The notes beneath the pieces are model-generated. The model saw nothing but the letters and a program-made list of their open reading frames with translations. It was not told the origin of the DNA and searched no databases. Source: Cotesia glomerata (lineage: Eukaryota > Arthropoda > Insecta > Hymenoptera > Braconidae). From it: a stretch of 64,000 bases of DNA. The position numbers and the translations under genes are program-made. This document shows positions 12,721 to 24,687 of this stretch, one piece after another (the stretch's first letter is position 1; the number at the start of each line of letters is the position of its first letter). The DNA lies in contig NC_058164.1 in assembly GCF_020080835.1 (NCBI RefSeq), positions 11,416,142 through 11,480,141 on the forward strand, in the 5' to 3' direction.

Positions 12721-14644
12721 CCCGGGAAAAAATGATCAGATCTGATCAGACATGAACAGGCATGAGTCTTCAGGTCTGATCAGGTATGAAAAATGACCGG
12801 GTCTGATCAGACCTGGCCAGGCATGTTCAGGTCTGATCAGATCTGTTCATGTCTGACTCGATCAGGTCCATAAAAAAAAAAAAAAATCGGTGCCGACGGG
12901 GATTCGAACCGTACACCTCGCGCTCTTCAGACTAACACTTTACCTCTTGACCAAATGATTCATCTTAACTTGAGAGTATCTTTCGAGCTACTTCAAGTAA
13001 TTCAAATTTTATACATGATTTATCCTTATAGTTAACGGAGTTCTATACCTAATTTATTAATTATTAATAATTAATCATATATTACAGTGATTTATTCGGA
13101 ACGGCTATGTATTTTTCGCTCCATTAACATATGGTTCTACACTGAGAGAGAATTTTATTCAATAGTAATAAAACAGTTTATTTGGACTTGAAAAAAAATT
13201 TAGTTAATATTAATAAAATTATATTTCATATAAATAAAATTATATTAGTATTTAATAAAATTTCATAAGTATTTAATAAAATTTTCTTAAATACTAATAT
13301 GTGTTTATTAAAATAACCACGAACGACGCTTTCGTTTGCTGTCATTAATACGAATATTAAGTCATTAAAAGAAATAATCTCAAAAAAAAAAAAAAAATTA
13401 ATATTCATCAATTAATTATAATATATTCAAATATATTTTCACAGTAAAGTCTTTTAATAAATAGTATTAAGATTTTTTAACAAGACATCCTAACCTAACC
13501 TATTTGTTTACTTCATGACGAATCACATGTAGAGATTTTAAATAATAAAAATAAATAAATATTCGATTGAATTTATGAAATCATAGTCTTTATTTTTAAC
13601 AAATGCGTCCCTACATTGTCTGGTTTTCTGCTTCTGTTTTCATTTTATTAAATAATGTCTAACTCTTATCGATTCATTTGTGAAATTTTTAAATTTAAGT
13701 GCATGAAAATTAACATCCACTCGGATAACAACAGTTGTAGACTTTGTATTTCAAAATATAGTTCCGACAAAATTCAATTTTACTTAATTATTTATTCAAT
13801 TAATTACTGATCAATACTTGTTAGTTAGTTGATTAATGAATTTTCTTTATATTACATGTAGATAAATATTCATTACATACTAAGAAACATTTATTAGTAT
13901 TTAATAAAATTTTTATTAGTATTTAAGGAAATTTAATTAATATTTAATAAATTTTTATTTGGGATTAGCCAAATAAACGTTTTATTAAATAGTAATAAAA
14001 TTTCATTACTATTAAATAAAATTGTCTCTCAGTGTTGGCTAGATATCAGACATGGACAGGTCTGATCAGGTCTGAGCGTATTTAAGGCTTCAGACATGAA
14101 CAGACATGAGCAGGCATGAACAGGTCTGATCAGATCTGAACGTATTTAACGCTTCAGACATGAACAGACATGAGCAGGCATGAACAGGTCTGATCAGGTC
14201 TGAGCGTATTTAATGCTTCAGACATGAACAGGCATGAACAGGTCTGAACGGATTTAACGCTTCAGACATGAACAGACATGAGCAGGCATGAACAGGTCTG
14301 ATCAGGTCTGAACGTATTTAACGCTTCAGACATGAACAGACATGAGCAGGCATGAGCAGGCATGAACAGGTCTGATCAGGTCTGAACGAATTTAACGCTT
14401 CAGACATGAACAGACATGAGCAGGCATGAACAGGTCTGATCAGGTCTGAGCGTATTTAATGCTTCAGACATGAACAGGCATGAACAGGTCTGATCAGGTA
14501 TAATTTCAGGCCTGATCATACATGAACAGGCCTGCTCAGGTCTAATTTCAGGCCTGATCAGATATGAACAGGTCTGCTCAGGTCTAATTTCAGGCCTGAT
14601 CAGATATGAACAGGTCTGATCAGTCCTGATCATTTTTTCCCGGG
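12721..14644. mobile_element. Inverted copy of the same transposon, inserted in the outer one
   Basis: CCCGGGAAAAAATGATCAGA starts it and TGATCATTTTTTCCCGGG ends it; length 1924 bp. The dinucleotide TT flanks it (12719-12720 and 14645-14646). The unbroken target survives inside the inner copy itself, in reverse orientation, across 13601, where the two halves of the outer element are contiguous. The inner copy is therefore the outer element in opposite orientation. Confidence 0.82.
12887..12961 (-). other. tRNA-like Pol III module
   Basis: On the minus strand TGGTCAAGAGG (12943-12953) matches the A-box consensus and GGTTCGAATCC (12900-12910) matches the B box. A run of 15 T follows the module directly. 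The 5' part does not pair with the 3' acceptor-like part, so it is not a full tRNA. It could drive a short Pol III transcript toward the transposon end. Confidence 0.6.
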
Positions 14645-15285
14645 TTGTTAAAAATAAAGACTATGATTTCATAAATTCAATCGAATATTTATTTATTTTT
14701 ATTATTTAAAATCTCTACATGTGATTCGTCATGAAGTAAACAAATAGGTTAGGTTAGGATGTCTTGTTAAAAAATCTTAATACTATTTATTAAAAGACTT
14801 TACTGTGAAAATATATTTGAATATATTATAATTAATTGATGAATATTAATTTTTTTTTTTTTGAGATTATTTCTTTTAATGACTTAATATTCGTATTAAT
14901 GACAGCAAACGAAAGCGTCGTTCGTAGTTATTTTAATAAACACATATTAGTATTTAAGAAAATTTTATTAAATACTTATGAAATTTTATTAAATACTAAT
15001 ATAATTTTATTTATATGAAATATAATTTTATTAATATTAACTAAATTTTTTTTCAAGTCCAAATAAACTGTTTTATTACTATTGAATAAAATTCTCTCTC
15101 AGTGTAGAACCATATGTTAATGGAGCGAAAAAAAATACATAGCCGTTCCGAATAAATCACTGTAATATATGATTAATTATTAATAATTAATAAATTAGGT
15201 ATAGAACTCCGTTAACTATAAGGATAAATCATGTATAAAATTTGAATTACTTGAAGTAGCTCGAAAGATACTCTCAAGTTAAGAT

Positions 15286-15360
15286 GAATCATTTGGTCAA
15301 GAGGTAAAGTGTCAGTCTGAAGAGCGCGAGGTGTACGGTTCGAATCCCCGTCGGCACCGA
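15286..15360 (+). other. tRNA-like Pol III module (second copy)
   Basis: A box TGGTCAAGAGG at 15294-15304, B box GGTTCGAATCC at 15337-15347, and a run of T at 15361-15376. It is near identical to the module at 12887-12961 and lies just inside the right end of the outer transposon. Confidence 0.6.
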
Positions 15361-15529
15361 TTTTTTTTTTTTTTTTATGGACCTGATCGAGTCAGACATG
15401 AACAGATCTGATCAGACCTGAACATGCCTGGCCAGGTCTGATCAGACCCGGTCATTTTTCATACCTGATCAGACCTGAAGACTCATGCCTGTTCATGTCT
15501 GATCAGATCTGATCATTTTTTCCCGGGTA

Positions 15530-16698
15530 GATTCTATTTTTTATCACTTAAAAGGCGGTCCCAGTTATAATAGATTCATGCATTTTTTCTCATCAAAGAA
15601 AACTTTTAGAAAAAACGCCCTGTAACTCGATAGATTATTGAACTACCTATTCTACAACAGAGCGTTTTTTTTTCGGAATTGAGATGTAAACTGTTCTTCA
15701 ACTAGACTTAAAGTTTTACTTTTTATGGTTGGTGCAAGTCAAAATAAAAAATTTTGACTCACGCATTTTTCAGGTGTCAGGGTACTAAATATGTTATTTT
15801 GACCTTTTTCTAATTCAAGATAATGCTTGTATAGTTATTTTGGAATCAGATTCATTCAATTTTTTAATTTTAATGGCAAAAGTGTCTTATTCCATTACTT
15901 AAAACGCCAGTTCGATTCTTGAAAATTTTATAAGGGATTTTTCCAAAGGACAAGTAATAGGATTAAATGGTAAGTAGTGGTCTTAAAGTAGGTCAAGCAA
16001 CTTGATACCAAATATCGATTGAAAAGTATTGAAAAGAATGAATTCAATGCAAACTGTATATCTATGTAGAGTGAATATATAGATTTTCTATGATATAGAG
16101 TCAATATTTTTTAATCGATATTTTTAATCAGGGCGAGGATTAACTCTGAAAATGGTTAGTAAAATCTTGATGTTCAGAGATGGCCGATGTTGGAGCTCAG
16201 TTGTTGTCTCAACTAGCCTACAGAATCTAGTCAATTGAGCAAAATTTATTAGAAAACACTTGGAAAACTATCATTTCGGTAAATTTCGATACCTAATTGA
16301 TTAATTAAGAATTCTAATAAGTATCTAATGGTGGATTTGATTTGTTTATAAATTGTAAGTAAACAAGAAAATTAAATACAGTGTAAATTCTATATAACGA
16401 CACTGATGAGACTGTGCATTTAATGGCGATATAAAGAGTTGTCGTTAAATGGAAAGAAGAAAAATCAGATTTAGAAAAAGAAAAAGTTTATTTCAGACTA
16501 GTATTAGTAGTTATGTACATAAAAAACCATCTTATTTGAACGCTATTGCGTATATTCCGTTATTAATGCATATTGCCCCCATTCTGATATTAACAGAAGT
16601 TTTACCCCCAGATCGACTAGCTCCATCAATAATTTTAGTGATCCTTGATATGAGGGTTTTAATCACACTGTTGTCCATTGGCTGTAAGACGCCTGTCG
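15530..16698. other. Intergenic DNA with a dispersed repeat
   Basis: No gene was recognised. About 16200-16380 resembles 61000-61180 (shared CAGAATCTAG, TTAAGAATTCTAAT and a TTTGTTTATAAAT block), so it is part of an unclassified dispersed repeat. Confidence 0.5.
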
Positions 16699-16935
16699 TC
16701 TCTTGAAAAAATTTTCTGATCAGACTATATCAGGCCTGATATAAACCGTCCATATCAGGCCCGATATGGAAATTGGCCATATCAGACTATATATGCCTTG
16801 ATATAAGTATATCAGACTATGTACCCGCCCCGGTAAAAAAAATTATATATCATTATATTAGATAATTATAAATGAAAAATGGCCCTATACAATTAGGTAT
16901 AATTATATATAATTATTTCCATAGGAAAAAAAAAA

Positions 16936-17012
16936 TCGGCCCGAATGGGAATCGAACCGTGGTCCTACGCTTGAAATACTAATTCACTACCCGTTTACCT
17001 AAGAGACTTTCT
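16936..17012 (-). other. tRNA-like Pol III module (different sequence)
   Basis: On the minus strand GGTTCGATTCC (16948-16958) is a perfect B box. TAGGTAAACGG (16991-17001) is a near A box. About ten T follow. It occupies the same place as in the CCCGGG element, just inside the subterminal array, but its sequence is clearly different. Confidence 0.5.
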
Positions 17013-17326
17013 TGGAGAACAAAGTTTATTATAACTACAAGTAATGCAAATCGTATACATGATCGACTCGTAGTGAACAAAATTTTTTATCTAATTTATT
17101 AATTATTAACTGTCAATATTTATTTATATTAATGGTATCTATATGTAGATTTATAAAATTATCTATGTATACATGAAATCGCAAAAATGATTCTACGATA
17201 TATTGTTAAGGTACTTCGTTGCTTTAGAATTTATAATTTCTTTGAAATTAAAAAAATAATCGAGGTAAAATCAGAATTGAAAGCTTAAATTTTGATGGAA
17301 TTATTTATTTAGTATATGAAACTATA

Positions 17327-17772
17327 TAGGGTGTCCCAAAAGTCACGGACGCCATTGTAGCATCTGATGAAAAAAATAATTCTGAGACGAAAAGTCCTTA
17401 GCCATTTTTCAATTAACCGTATAGATAATTAATTATTAATTAAAAATAACGTCTCTTTATTTGTTAGAGAGAGAGCGCCAGTGTCCAGTAAAGTATGTGC
17501 CAAACAAAGATACAACTAACTGTATGACTAACTAGTTTCTATAGCTAACGTAGTCACACATATTTACTTACACATTCACACGTGCAAGCGTCTTCGTTGG
17601 AACGCACTAGACTTGACACTAGTGCTCTCTCTCTAACGCATAAAAGGACGTTATTTTAATTAATAATTAATTATCTATGTGTCTGATTAAAAAATGGCTA
17701 AGGACTTTTCGTCTCAGAATTATTTTGTTTATCAGATGCTACAATGGCGTCCGTTACTTCTGGGACACTCTG
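17327..17772. mobile_element. Foldback MITE with GTGTCCC ends
   Basis: Inverted arms of about 130 bp share CGGACGCCATTGTAGCATCT and GAGACGAAAAGTCCTTAGCC, with a TA at each edge. The middle (about 17465-17640) is bounded by GAGAGAGAG/CTCTCTCT tracts. The ends and TA site suggest a Tc1/mariner-type MITE. Confidence 0.6.
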
Positions 17773-18312
17773 TATATTGCTGGAGGGCCTGGCTAACAAT
17801 TTTTGAACTTGACAAAACTAATAATTTTTGTGAAATTAAATTTTTTTTCAAGTTCCTATTATTCCATCCAAAATACTATATATTAAATGATTGTTAATCA
17901 TTGGAGTAACAGATAGAAAAAGAGAATGTTTTATGGTAATCACAAAATACCTACTGGAGTAAAAAAAATTATATAGAATTCTATATGATTCATATATAAT
18001 TTTATATGAATTATATATACATCTATATAATTATAAATGAATTACATATGCTTCTATATAATTAGATATGAATCATATATAATGATACATAGTTTTTTTT
18101 ACTCGGGTATGCCTTTAGATGAGTACATAAGACTATTTATGTGCTGGTAAGGGTATGAGTATATCAGACTATATGAATCCATATCAAGTTATATCAACCC
18201 TGATGAGAGATTTTTTTTAAGTTTATCAAATTATATATAACTTTATAAGGTTATATTAGGGCATATCAGGACCTATTAAAAAATAATGTAAAATTAGATA
18301 TGAGCATATCAA

Positions 18313-19538
18313 CCCTAGCGGATTCCTGGTGACGGCCAAACTACGGTCAAACGACGGTTAATTCACGGTTAATTCACTTTACCGATGAAAGAAAGTCTAT
18401 TTGCGGTCGAACAACCGTCGTTCAACGGTGAAAAATAAGTGAAGTTGTGAAATGTTCTGACGGTGATTGCATGGTTCATACAATGAACATTCACAAGATT
18501 TTCTCCATTTTTTTCCCACTCAATAACTATGATTTTCCAACCCCTTGATTGTCTTCAGACATAAATACAACGGTGAATGACTAGTAAAAATTCGGCGAAT
18601 AAAGAGTATTCCGGTGGTGAATCCACGGTAGTCTGCGAGCGAATTTCAGGTCAAATGGCGGTAAAGAAGATAGTAACGGTAAAGAAGAAATTTTATACCA
18701 GCGATCTATTGATAAATTGCTGGGTGAAGTTTTATTTGTAAATGTAAAAAAATTTCATAAAATAATATATGAGGCTAATAAAATATAAATAAATAGTTAA
18801 TAAAAATAATTTGAAAAAGGATTCAGTCACTATAATTTTTGATATTATAAAAAAAAACACCTTTTATAAATTTTTGTGAAATTTCAGGATTTTTTTTTAT
18901 GAAATTTTAAATTCAACATAGCCTCATGAAATTAAAAAAAAATTTTTTTTTGATTAATAAAATTTAATGCATTTATTTTGGGTGATAAATTCACAGAATG
19001 ATTTATTATTTAGAATTCATGGAATAGAAATAATTATCAAACTAAATTAAGTATCCGTAAAATAGATGGTGATTAAAATGCATCTTTAATGTACGTCTGG
19101 GATAGCATTACAGGAAAATCCCTTGACTGTCAATCAGATGATCCGAGTTCGATCCCCGATCTGGGCGAAGTGATTTTACATTGAATTTTTTTTTTTTTTT
19201 TATATTTTCGTATACGCGAACATTATACGAGCTTAATATCGATTATTCAGGGTGAATGCACCTATTTTCTTCAATCGGATTCCCACAATGACACGGTGAA
19301 TCGACCGTAATGAGCTAGTTGTTTGTCAGTTATATGCGGGTGAATTGATGGTCAAATGTCGGTCAAATCACCGTAAGTTCACCCGCAGAAAAAGGTATTT
19401 CTCGGATCTACAGTCGGTAAATCAATCGTCAAAATTGTTCACAATGACACCTAATGTAAACCGTCAAATCACTTCATATAGACTAATGTTTGACCGTGAA
19501 TTGACCATATTATAACCGTGGCGGTGAAACCGCTAGGA
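18313..19538. mobile_element. Non-autonomous relative of the 96-9729 element
   Basis: The left end CCCTAGCGGATTCCTGG resembles CCCTGGCGGATCC of the autonomous element. The right end is CCGCTAGGA, one base off a perfect match. AA flanks both sides. The interior has many ACGGTCAAA, ACGGTTAAT and ACGGTGAAT motifs, like the larger element's arrays. About 19110-19175 holds a tRNA-like piece with GAGTTCGATCC. No ORF was found. It may be moved by the transposase at 4931-8258; that is inference. Confidence 0.55.
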
Positions 19539-19899
19539 AAGCTATATCAAGTCTGATATAGACATATCAAATTGATAAGGCTTGATCAGGTCTGATATGG
19601 CCAATTTTCATATCAGGCCATATCAGGACGTATCAAAAATTAAATATGGACATATCAGATCATATCAGGCCAGATATGAACTTATCAAAAATTTTTATAT
19701 GGCCTTATCAGCTCATATCAAGCCTGATCAGAATATTTTTTCACGGGGTATTTGATATTATTTGGTATGATAACGTTTAGATAATCCATGACTGCCGACA
19801 GTACAATGTACACAGCTCCGCAGTTTTTACTAATTTTGGCAACTTAAGGTACTTTTTATTACTAAATTGTTGTCGTTATTGAGAGTAGGTGTAATGTTA

Positions 19900-22817
19900 C
19901 ATGTGTCATTCCATACTAAATCGACAAATTTTTTACCTGACCCCCTTTGATTTCGCTCAAAGTTATCTGTCTTTTTTTACCCCCCAAAATACATTTTTAG
20001 GAATTATTTCAGATTTTTTTACCCAACCCAAAAAAGTTACGAATTTAAAAAAAAAACCGCTCTTTTTATTTTTAATCACTAGAACTAATCCGCTCTTAAA
20101 CTTGAAAAACCACGTTGATTACTACCAGTCCCGTCAAAATCGGTTGATTCGTTCAGAAGTTATCGAAAACGAAAAATTTCGAAAAATGTGTTTTTTTTAC
20201 ATAACTTCGACATTTCTTTTTGGATCATTTTTGAGAAAATAAAATAATTATTAGAGCATAAAAAACCACGTCGATCGCTGCCAAGAACGTAAAAATCGGT
20301 TGATTGGTTCGTGAGTTATCGCTGTCGAAAAAATTCGGTAAAAGTGAATTTTTCAAATTTCTCTGAAATTTTCGGTTTGATCAGTTTATGTTTCAAAGTA
20401 TACCATAGAGTTTGAAAAGCTGCGAGAAATGCTGCAAACCGCGTGAAAATCAGTTCATTCATTCATTCGGAAGTTATTGCGGTTTGAAAATTCAAAAAAT
20501 ACTGTTTTATTAAACTTCTAATAGACTTTTGAGCTCGAAGAGCTCAAAAGCTTAGAACAGCTAACTCTTTGAGCTCGAAATAACATATAAATTATGTTCT
20601 TGAGCTCGAAGAGCGCAAAAACGTCATAAATGCAATTTTAAGTGCTTAGATATGGAATTAGCGGGAAGTTGCAAGGATGGCGTTTAGGGTCAACCGTTTT
20701 CCTAATTTTTTTTAATTTAAAAAAAAATTAGTAGCGATTGTCGGCATATCTTGTAACTAGCGCGGATTTTCGCAAAATTAGTTGAAGTTTTTTTTGAGTA
20801 AAAAAAAAAAAATAAAAAGCATCGGATTTCGAGAAAATGACAGTTATTTAAAAAAAAAAAAAACCGAAATATCTAATAGATCCGGGCTTCTGAAAATTTT
20901 TTCGTATCTTTTTCTAAAAACTACATTAAAAAACAAAAATTTTCTATTTGGTGTGGTCCCAATCAGTAAATTTTTAAAAAAATTCTAACGATTTAAAAAA
21001 AAAATTAGGAAAACGGTTGATCCTGAAGGCCATCCCTGCAACTTCCCGCTAATGCCATACTTAGGCGCTTAAAATTGCACCTACACGGAAAAAAAAATAT
21101 CGCTCTCAGAGCCATACTGTAATGCTACTGTAGCTATCCCCACTTGACTAACTGTTAGATTCTTACTAGAGCCATCTAGTAGATCGCTCTGACAGGAATA
21201 CATTAGTTAGCTAAAATAGCTAAGCCATATTGCTGGGAGAGCCAAACGGGATTTCTGAGAGTAATAAACGCCTCGTTGTAGTCTCAGATTTCGCGCGCAG
21301 TCTTGTGTGTTGACATATTTCATAACCTCAAAAATATTTGTTTTGTTAATCGTGAATTCACTGATGACTACCAAATGAAATATTATTTATGGATTGATGC
21401 AAATTTATTTATTATATCGAGTAATAAATTAATTTTATAGTAATGGACAACTAATAAATTAGTGCATAGCTTATATTTTTTTTATTTTTAAACAAATTTA
21501 AACTTAGTTAAAATAAAAAAATTATACTGAAAGTTTTTTTTCTAATTTTTAGACATTTTTTTTTTAATTGTTATTTTCGTATATTTATTTATTACTTTTT
21601 TAAAATTGTCAAACTTCTGATTATAATTTTATCTAACAAATAAATTTTTTCTGAAAAATTATTTAAAAAAAATTGCATTTATGATTTTTTAAAATTTCTA
21701 CATGTCAAATTTTTTTTTCATTTTTTTTACCATAATTTATTTATTAAAAAAATTCTAAAAATGATTAAATATCTGCTAAATTAATTTTCAATTATATTTA
21801 TTAGTGATAAATAATATGGAACCATGTTTTGATTTAAATTATAATTTATTATGATAATTATCAAAATTTTTTATTGACCTTTTTTATGTCTTTTAATTTA
21901 ATTTTTTTATTCGAGCAAAATAAAATAAATAATTTCAAATTCATCAATTAATAAATACAATTTTTGAAATTATTATTTATAAATATAATTATGTATTAAA
22001 ATCATTATTTATAAATATTGTTATTCAGTTAATAGTTATTGGTACGTGTGTATGTGGTTATGTTAGACAGCGCCGTTGAAAAATGTAGTTAGCGATTCTA
22101 GCTAACTAAAGTATTCCTATTCAGTATTGCTACTGTAGAAAAACGTTTTGCTGTCGTAGCGCTCTACGAGTAGCTCTCTAGTCGATGGCTCCAGTAGCAA
22201 TATTTTTTTTCTGTGTATAACGTTTTTGAGCTCTTCAAGCTCAACAAGACAATTTATGTGTTCTTTTGATATTACTTTTCTGTGCTTTTGAGCTCTTTAA
22301 GCTCAAAAATCTGATAGAAGTTTGATAAAACACTATTTTTTGAATTTTCAAACCGCAATAACTTCTGAATGAAAGAACCGATTTCCACGCAATCGGCGGC
22401 ATTTGACGCAGTTTTATGAGCTTCATAAAGAATCCTTAAGTTTAAATTGATCGAGGTAGGAATTTCGAAGTAATTCCGAAAAAACACTTTTTTAGGTTTT
22501 CTTTCGTTCACGATATCTCTCGAACAAATCAACCGATTATGATCAGACTGGTGGCGATCGACGTGGTTTTTCGAGGTCAAGAGCTGATTAGTTTTTGGAA
22601 TTGATCGATAAAGCCGTTTAAAAGTTATTGCACAAAAACCACATTTAAAAAAGATTTTTTTTTTAGTTTCTTTACGATTTTTCCAAATTTTTCAAAATCT
22701 ATCGGTCCGAATCCGTTTAAATTTACAGGAAATCTAAGTTTAGCCAACCCCTTTCGAATGGCACCAACCGCGATGAAAACAGTCAAACCGTTTAAAAGTT
22801 ATAAGCGGTTCACATAC

Positions 22818-22850
<33 letters not shown>
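19900..22850. repeat. Foldback repeat split by a younger element
   Basis: The left arm (about 20230-21080) and right arm (22218-22640) are inverted relatives. Both carry TTTTTGAATTTTCAAACCGCAATAACTTCT-type sequence and GAGCTC-rich palindromes. A smaller palindrome is centred near 20870 (TTAGCGGGAAGTTGCA at 20660 against its complement at 21040). Related DNA lies at 56700-57110 and 61612-61888. The right part ends in the (AC)n tract used by a retrotransposon. No gene was seen. Confidence 0.6.
21084..22215. mobile_element. CACGG-ended non-autonomous element, copy 1
   Basis: Starts CACGGAAAAAAAAATATCGC and ends with TATTTTTTTTCTGTG. TA lies on both sides (21082-21083 and 22216-22217). The next inner bases are inverted (CTCAGAGCCATACTG against GATGGCTCCAGTAGC). 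The interior is AT-rich and non-coding. Copy 2 is at 58840-60756. The superfamily is not certain; TA duplication and CAC ends allow mariner-like or CACTA-like. Confidence 0.65.

Positions 22851-22853
<3 letters not shown>
22821..22853. repeat. (AC)n microsatellite, retrotransposon target
   Basis: About 16 AC units directly precede the 5' end of R1-clade copy 1. Confidence 0.9.
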
Positions 22854-22856
<3 letters not shown>

Positions 22857-23355
22857 GGGCAGAGGAGAAACTGTTACCAGGCGCGTCTCCCCGTAGCGGA
22901 TGGGAGAACGCTCGCTGTACCTGGTACAGAGAGTAGGAGCCAAATAAAATACGTTCCCGTGGACAAAACTCCCCTTTAATGGGTTGGTCACACTAACTGA
23001 CCTAACAAGACGATCGTTCCCTGCTGTGACCCACTGGGAGTGACCGGAACCTCGTGTCGTAGTTTCCGACGATGCAGGCCACGGCTGATGTGAGCTTGCT
23101 CTGCCGAGGTGTAAGTTGCAGCAGTGGATCAGGAGCCAGCCACTTCGGGCCTTGATCAGGAAGTACGCAGTGAGTGTTAGAGATCGGAATCTTCACCGCT
23201 CCGAGCGAGTCTAGTCCGTCCGTGTATTCCGGAGCTGGCTAAGTGTCGGCTAGGCCTCAGGGAACTGGGGTAGGAGTACTATCTCCGAGGGTACACCCGT
23301 TCCTAGTTATGACAACCCGCTCCACTCCGTACGATGCGCTGGTGAATTTAAAAGT

Positions 23356-24687
23356 ATGAGTAAAATTCAGGAAAACAACAATAGTGAAAACGGGCCTCAT
23401 GCCCAACAAGCAGCGATTGAAGCAAGCGTTGAAATGAAGCGGTCGCAAGCGTTGGAACGCCTTGAAAAGCTGACCAGTGAGCTAAATGACCTCGTCCAAC
23501 CTAAGGTCAATATCCACAAGGAGATTAAGACCAAGACGACCAGCGTAGCCAATGCCCTCCAGAGATTCAAGAAACTTGATGAAGAATGGCGTTTAACAGT
23601 ACGACGCACTTCTCGCACTACACCGAAGCATTCAAGCAACTGTCGTGAATGAAGAAGCAATGGACACTGGAGCCGAAGGTGACGGTGAATCAGTCGCGGA
23701 AGACAGAAGCAGAACTAGCAGCAAGTCAACTAAGAGAAAAGATCGATCTTCTCCCGACCCAACGATCAGCCAAGTTGTGAAGAAAAAGGACCTGAAACCA
23801 AGCCCTCCGAAAAACACGGCAGTGCAGAACGCTGAAAAAAAAGAGCTGACTGAATGGCAGAAGGTCCAATCCAAGAAGGAGAAGAAGGAGCAAGCGAGAG
23901 AGCGGTTACCAAAACAACCGGTGAACAAATCTCGGCCAGAGCCTAAGCAGAAAAAACCGCGCAAATGGATCAGACCTGACGCGCTAATCATCCGCCCAGC
24001 TGATAAGGCCAAGTATGCCGAGATACTACGTCGTATCAAACAAGACGTCCCAGAAGACCAGGTCCGCAATACGGTTGAAAAATCCACAGGACCAATGCCG
24101 GAGACATGCTGATTACGCTATCGAGGGAGAGCACCGACAAAGGCCAAGCCTTACAGAAAACTATTGCGGGCATCCTTCAAGCAGAAGCCAAAGTGATCTG
24201 TAAAGGGCCACAGGAGACCATCGAGATCCGAGACATCGACGACACGACGACGAAGGAAGACATCCAGGTCGCCTTGAAAACAGAAGTCGGAGAAGCCTGT
24301 GAAATACCGCTAGAGGCAATAAAGATCCGTAAGGCCTTTAGAGGTACGCAGATGGCAACAGTCACACTACCAGCGACCACAGCGCGAAAATTACTGGACG
24401 GAAACGGCAAAATCCGAATTGGTTGGGTTAACTGTCGAATAAGAGCGACGACGAGACCGATCCAATGTTTTAAATGTTGGCACTTCGGGCACTTTGGATC
24501 ACAGTGCAAAAATGAAATAAACAGGTCTAATCACTGCGTCAAATGCGGTCAAGAAGGACACAAGATCGCTGAATGTAAAAATCCAGCTAAATGTGCAATT
24601 TGCGCGGAAAATCCAGAAGCAAAATATCTCGCCCACTATGCCGGCACTAATAGGTGTCCGATATTCCAGTATGGATTCCGGAAATGA
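23356..24687 (+). pseudogene. ORF1 (Gag-like, CCHC) of copy 1, frameshifted
   Basis: The start MSKIQENNNSENG is shared with copy 3. The frame breaks near 23645 and again near 24106, giving three open pieces. The first has a coiled-coil-like helix, the second is Lys-rich, and the third has a small folded domain followed by CFKCWHFGHFGSQC, CVKCGQEGHKIAEC and a third partial CxxC knuckle. The normal role is RNA binding for retrotransposition. The last piece runs directly into RT sequence (YGFRK), marking the deletion junction near 24670. Confidence 0.8.

Larger units (their letters stand above)
11741..15527. mobile_element. CCCGGG-ended non-autonomous transposon (outer copy)
   Basis: The element begins CCCGGGAAAAAATGATCAGG and ends with the matching complement at 15509-15527. 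TA lies on both sides (11739-11740 and 15528-15529). Its own sequence is 11741-12720 plus 14647-15527, about 1.86 kb; the middle is a second copy. The ends carry arrays of CAGACCTGATCAGACCTG-type units rich in the palindrome TGATCA. No coding sequence was found. Termini, 2-bp duplication and subterminal arrays fit a CACTA-like non-autonomous element. Confidence 0.72.
16824..18107. mobile_element. CCCG-ended non-autonomous element nested in the previous one
   Basis: Starts CCCGCCCCGGTAAAAAAA and ends TTTTTTTTACTCGGG, with TA on both sides (16822-16823 and 18108-18109). Subterminal DNA is rich in ATATAATTATATATGATTCA units. It contains a tRNA-like module near the left end and a foldback MITE. 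Confidence 0.6.
16699..19748. mobile_element. GATCAG-rich transposon broken by two insertions
   Basis: The right end reads CTGATCAGAATATTTTTTCA CGGGG, then TA. The left end has GAAAAAATTTTCTGATCAG with a degraded tip. Both ends carry CATATCAGGCCTGATATGG-type subterminal units, which reappear at 18130-18310 between the inserted elements. The left boundary is approximate. It is related in design to the 11741-15527 family. Confidence 0.5.

Noticed and set aside
13226..15018. Mirror ORFs of 60-61 aa with identical products
   Set aside because: They arise from the self-inverted transposon and are Phe/Ile/Asn-rich with no motif.
12887..15376. Functional tRNA genes
   Set aside because: Promoter boxes are good, but the acceptor stem does not pair and the modules lie in transposon ends.
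22758..22979. ORF crossing the (AC)n tract into the R1 5' UTR
   Set aside because: His/Thr repeat and non-coding UTR; no relation to ORF1.
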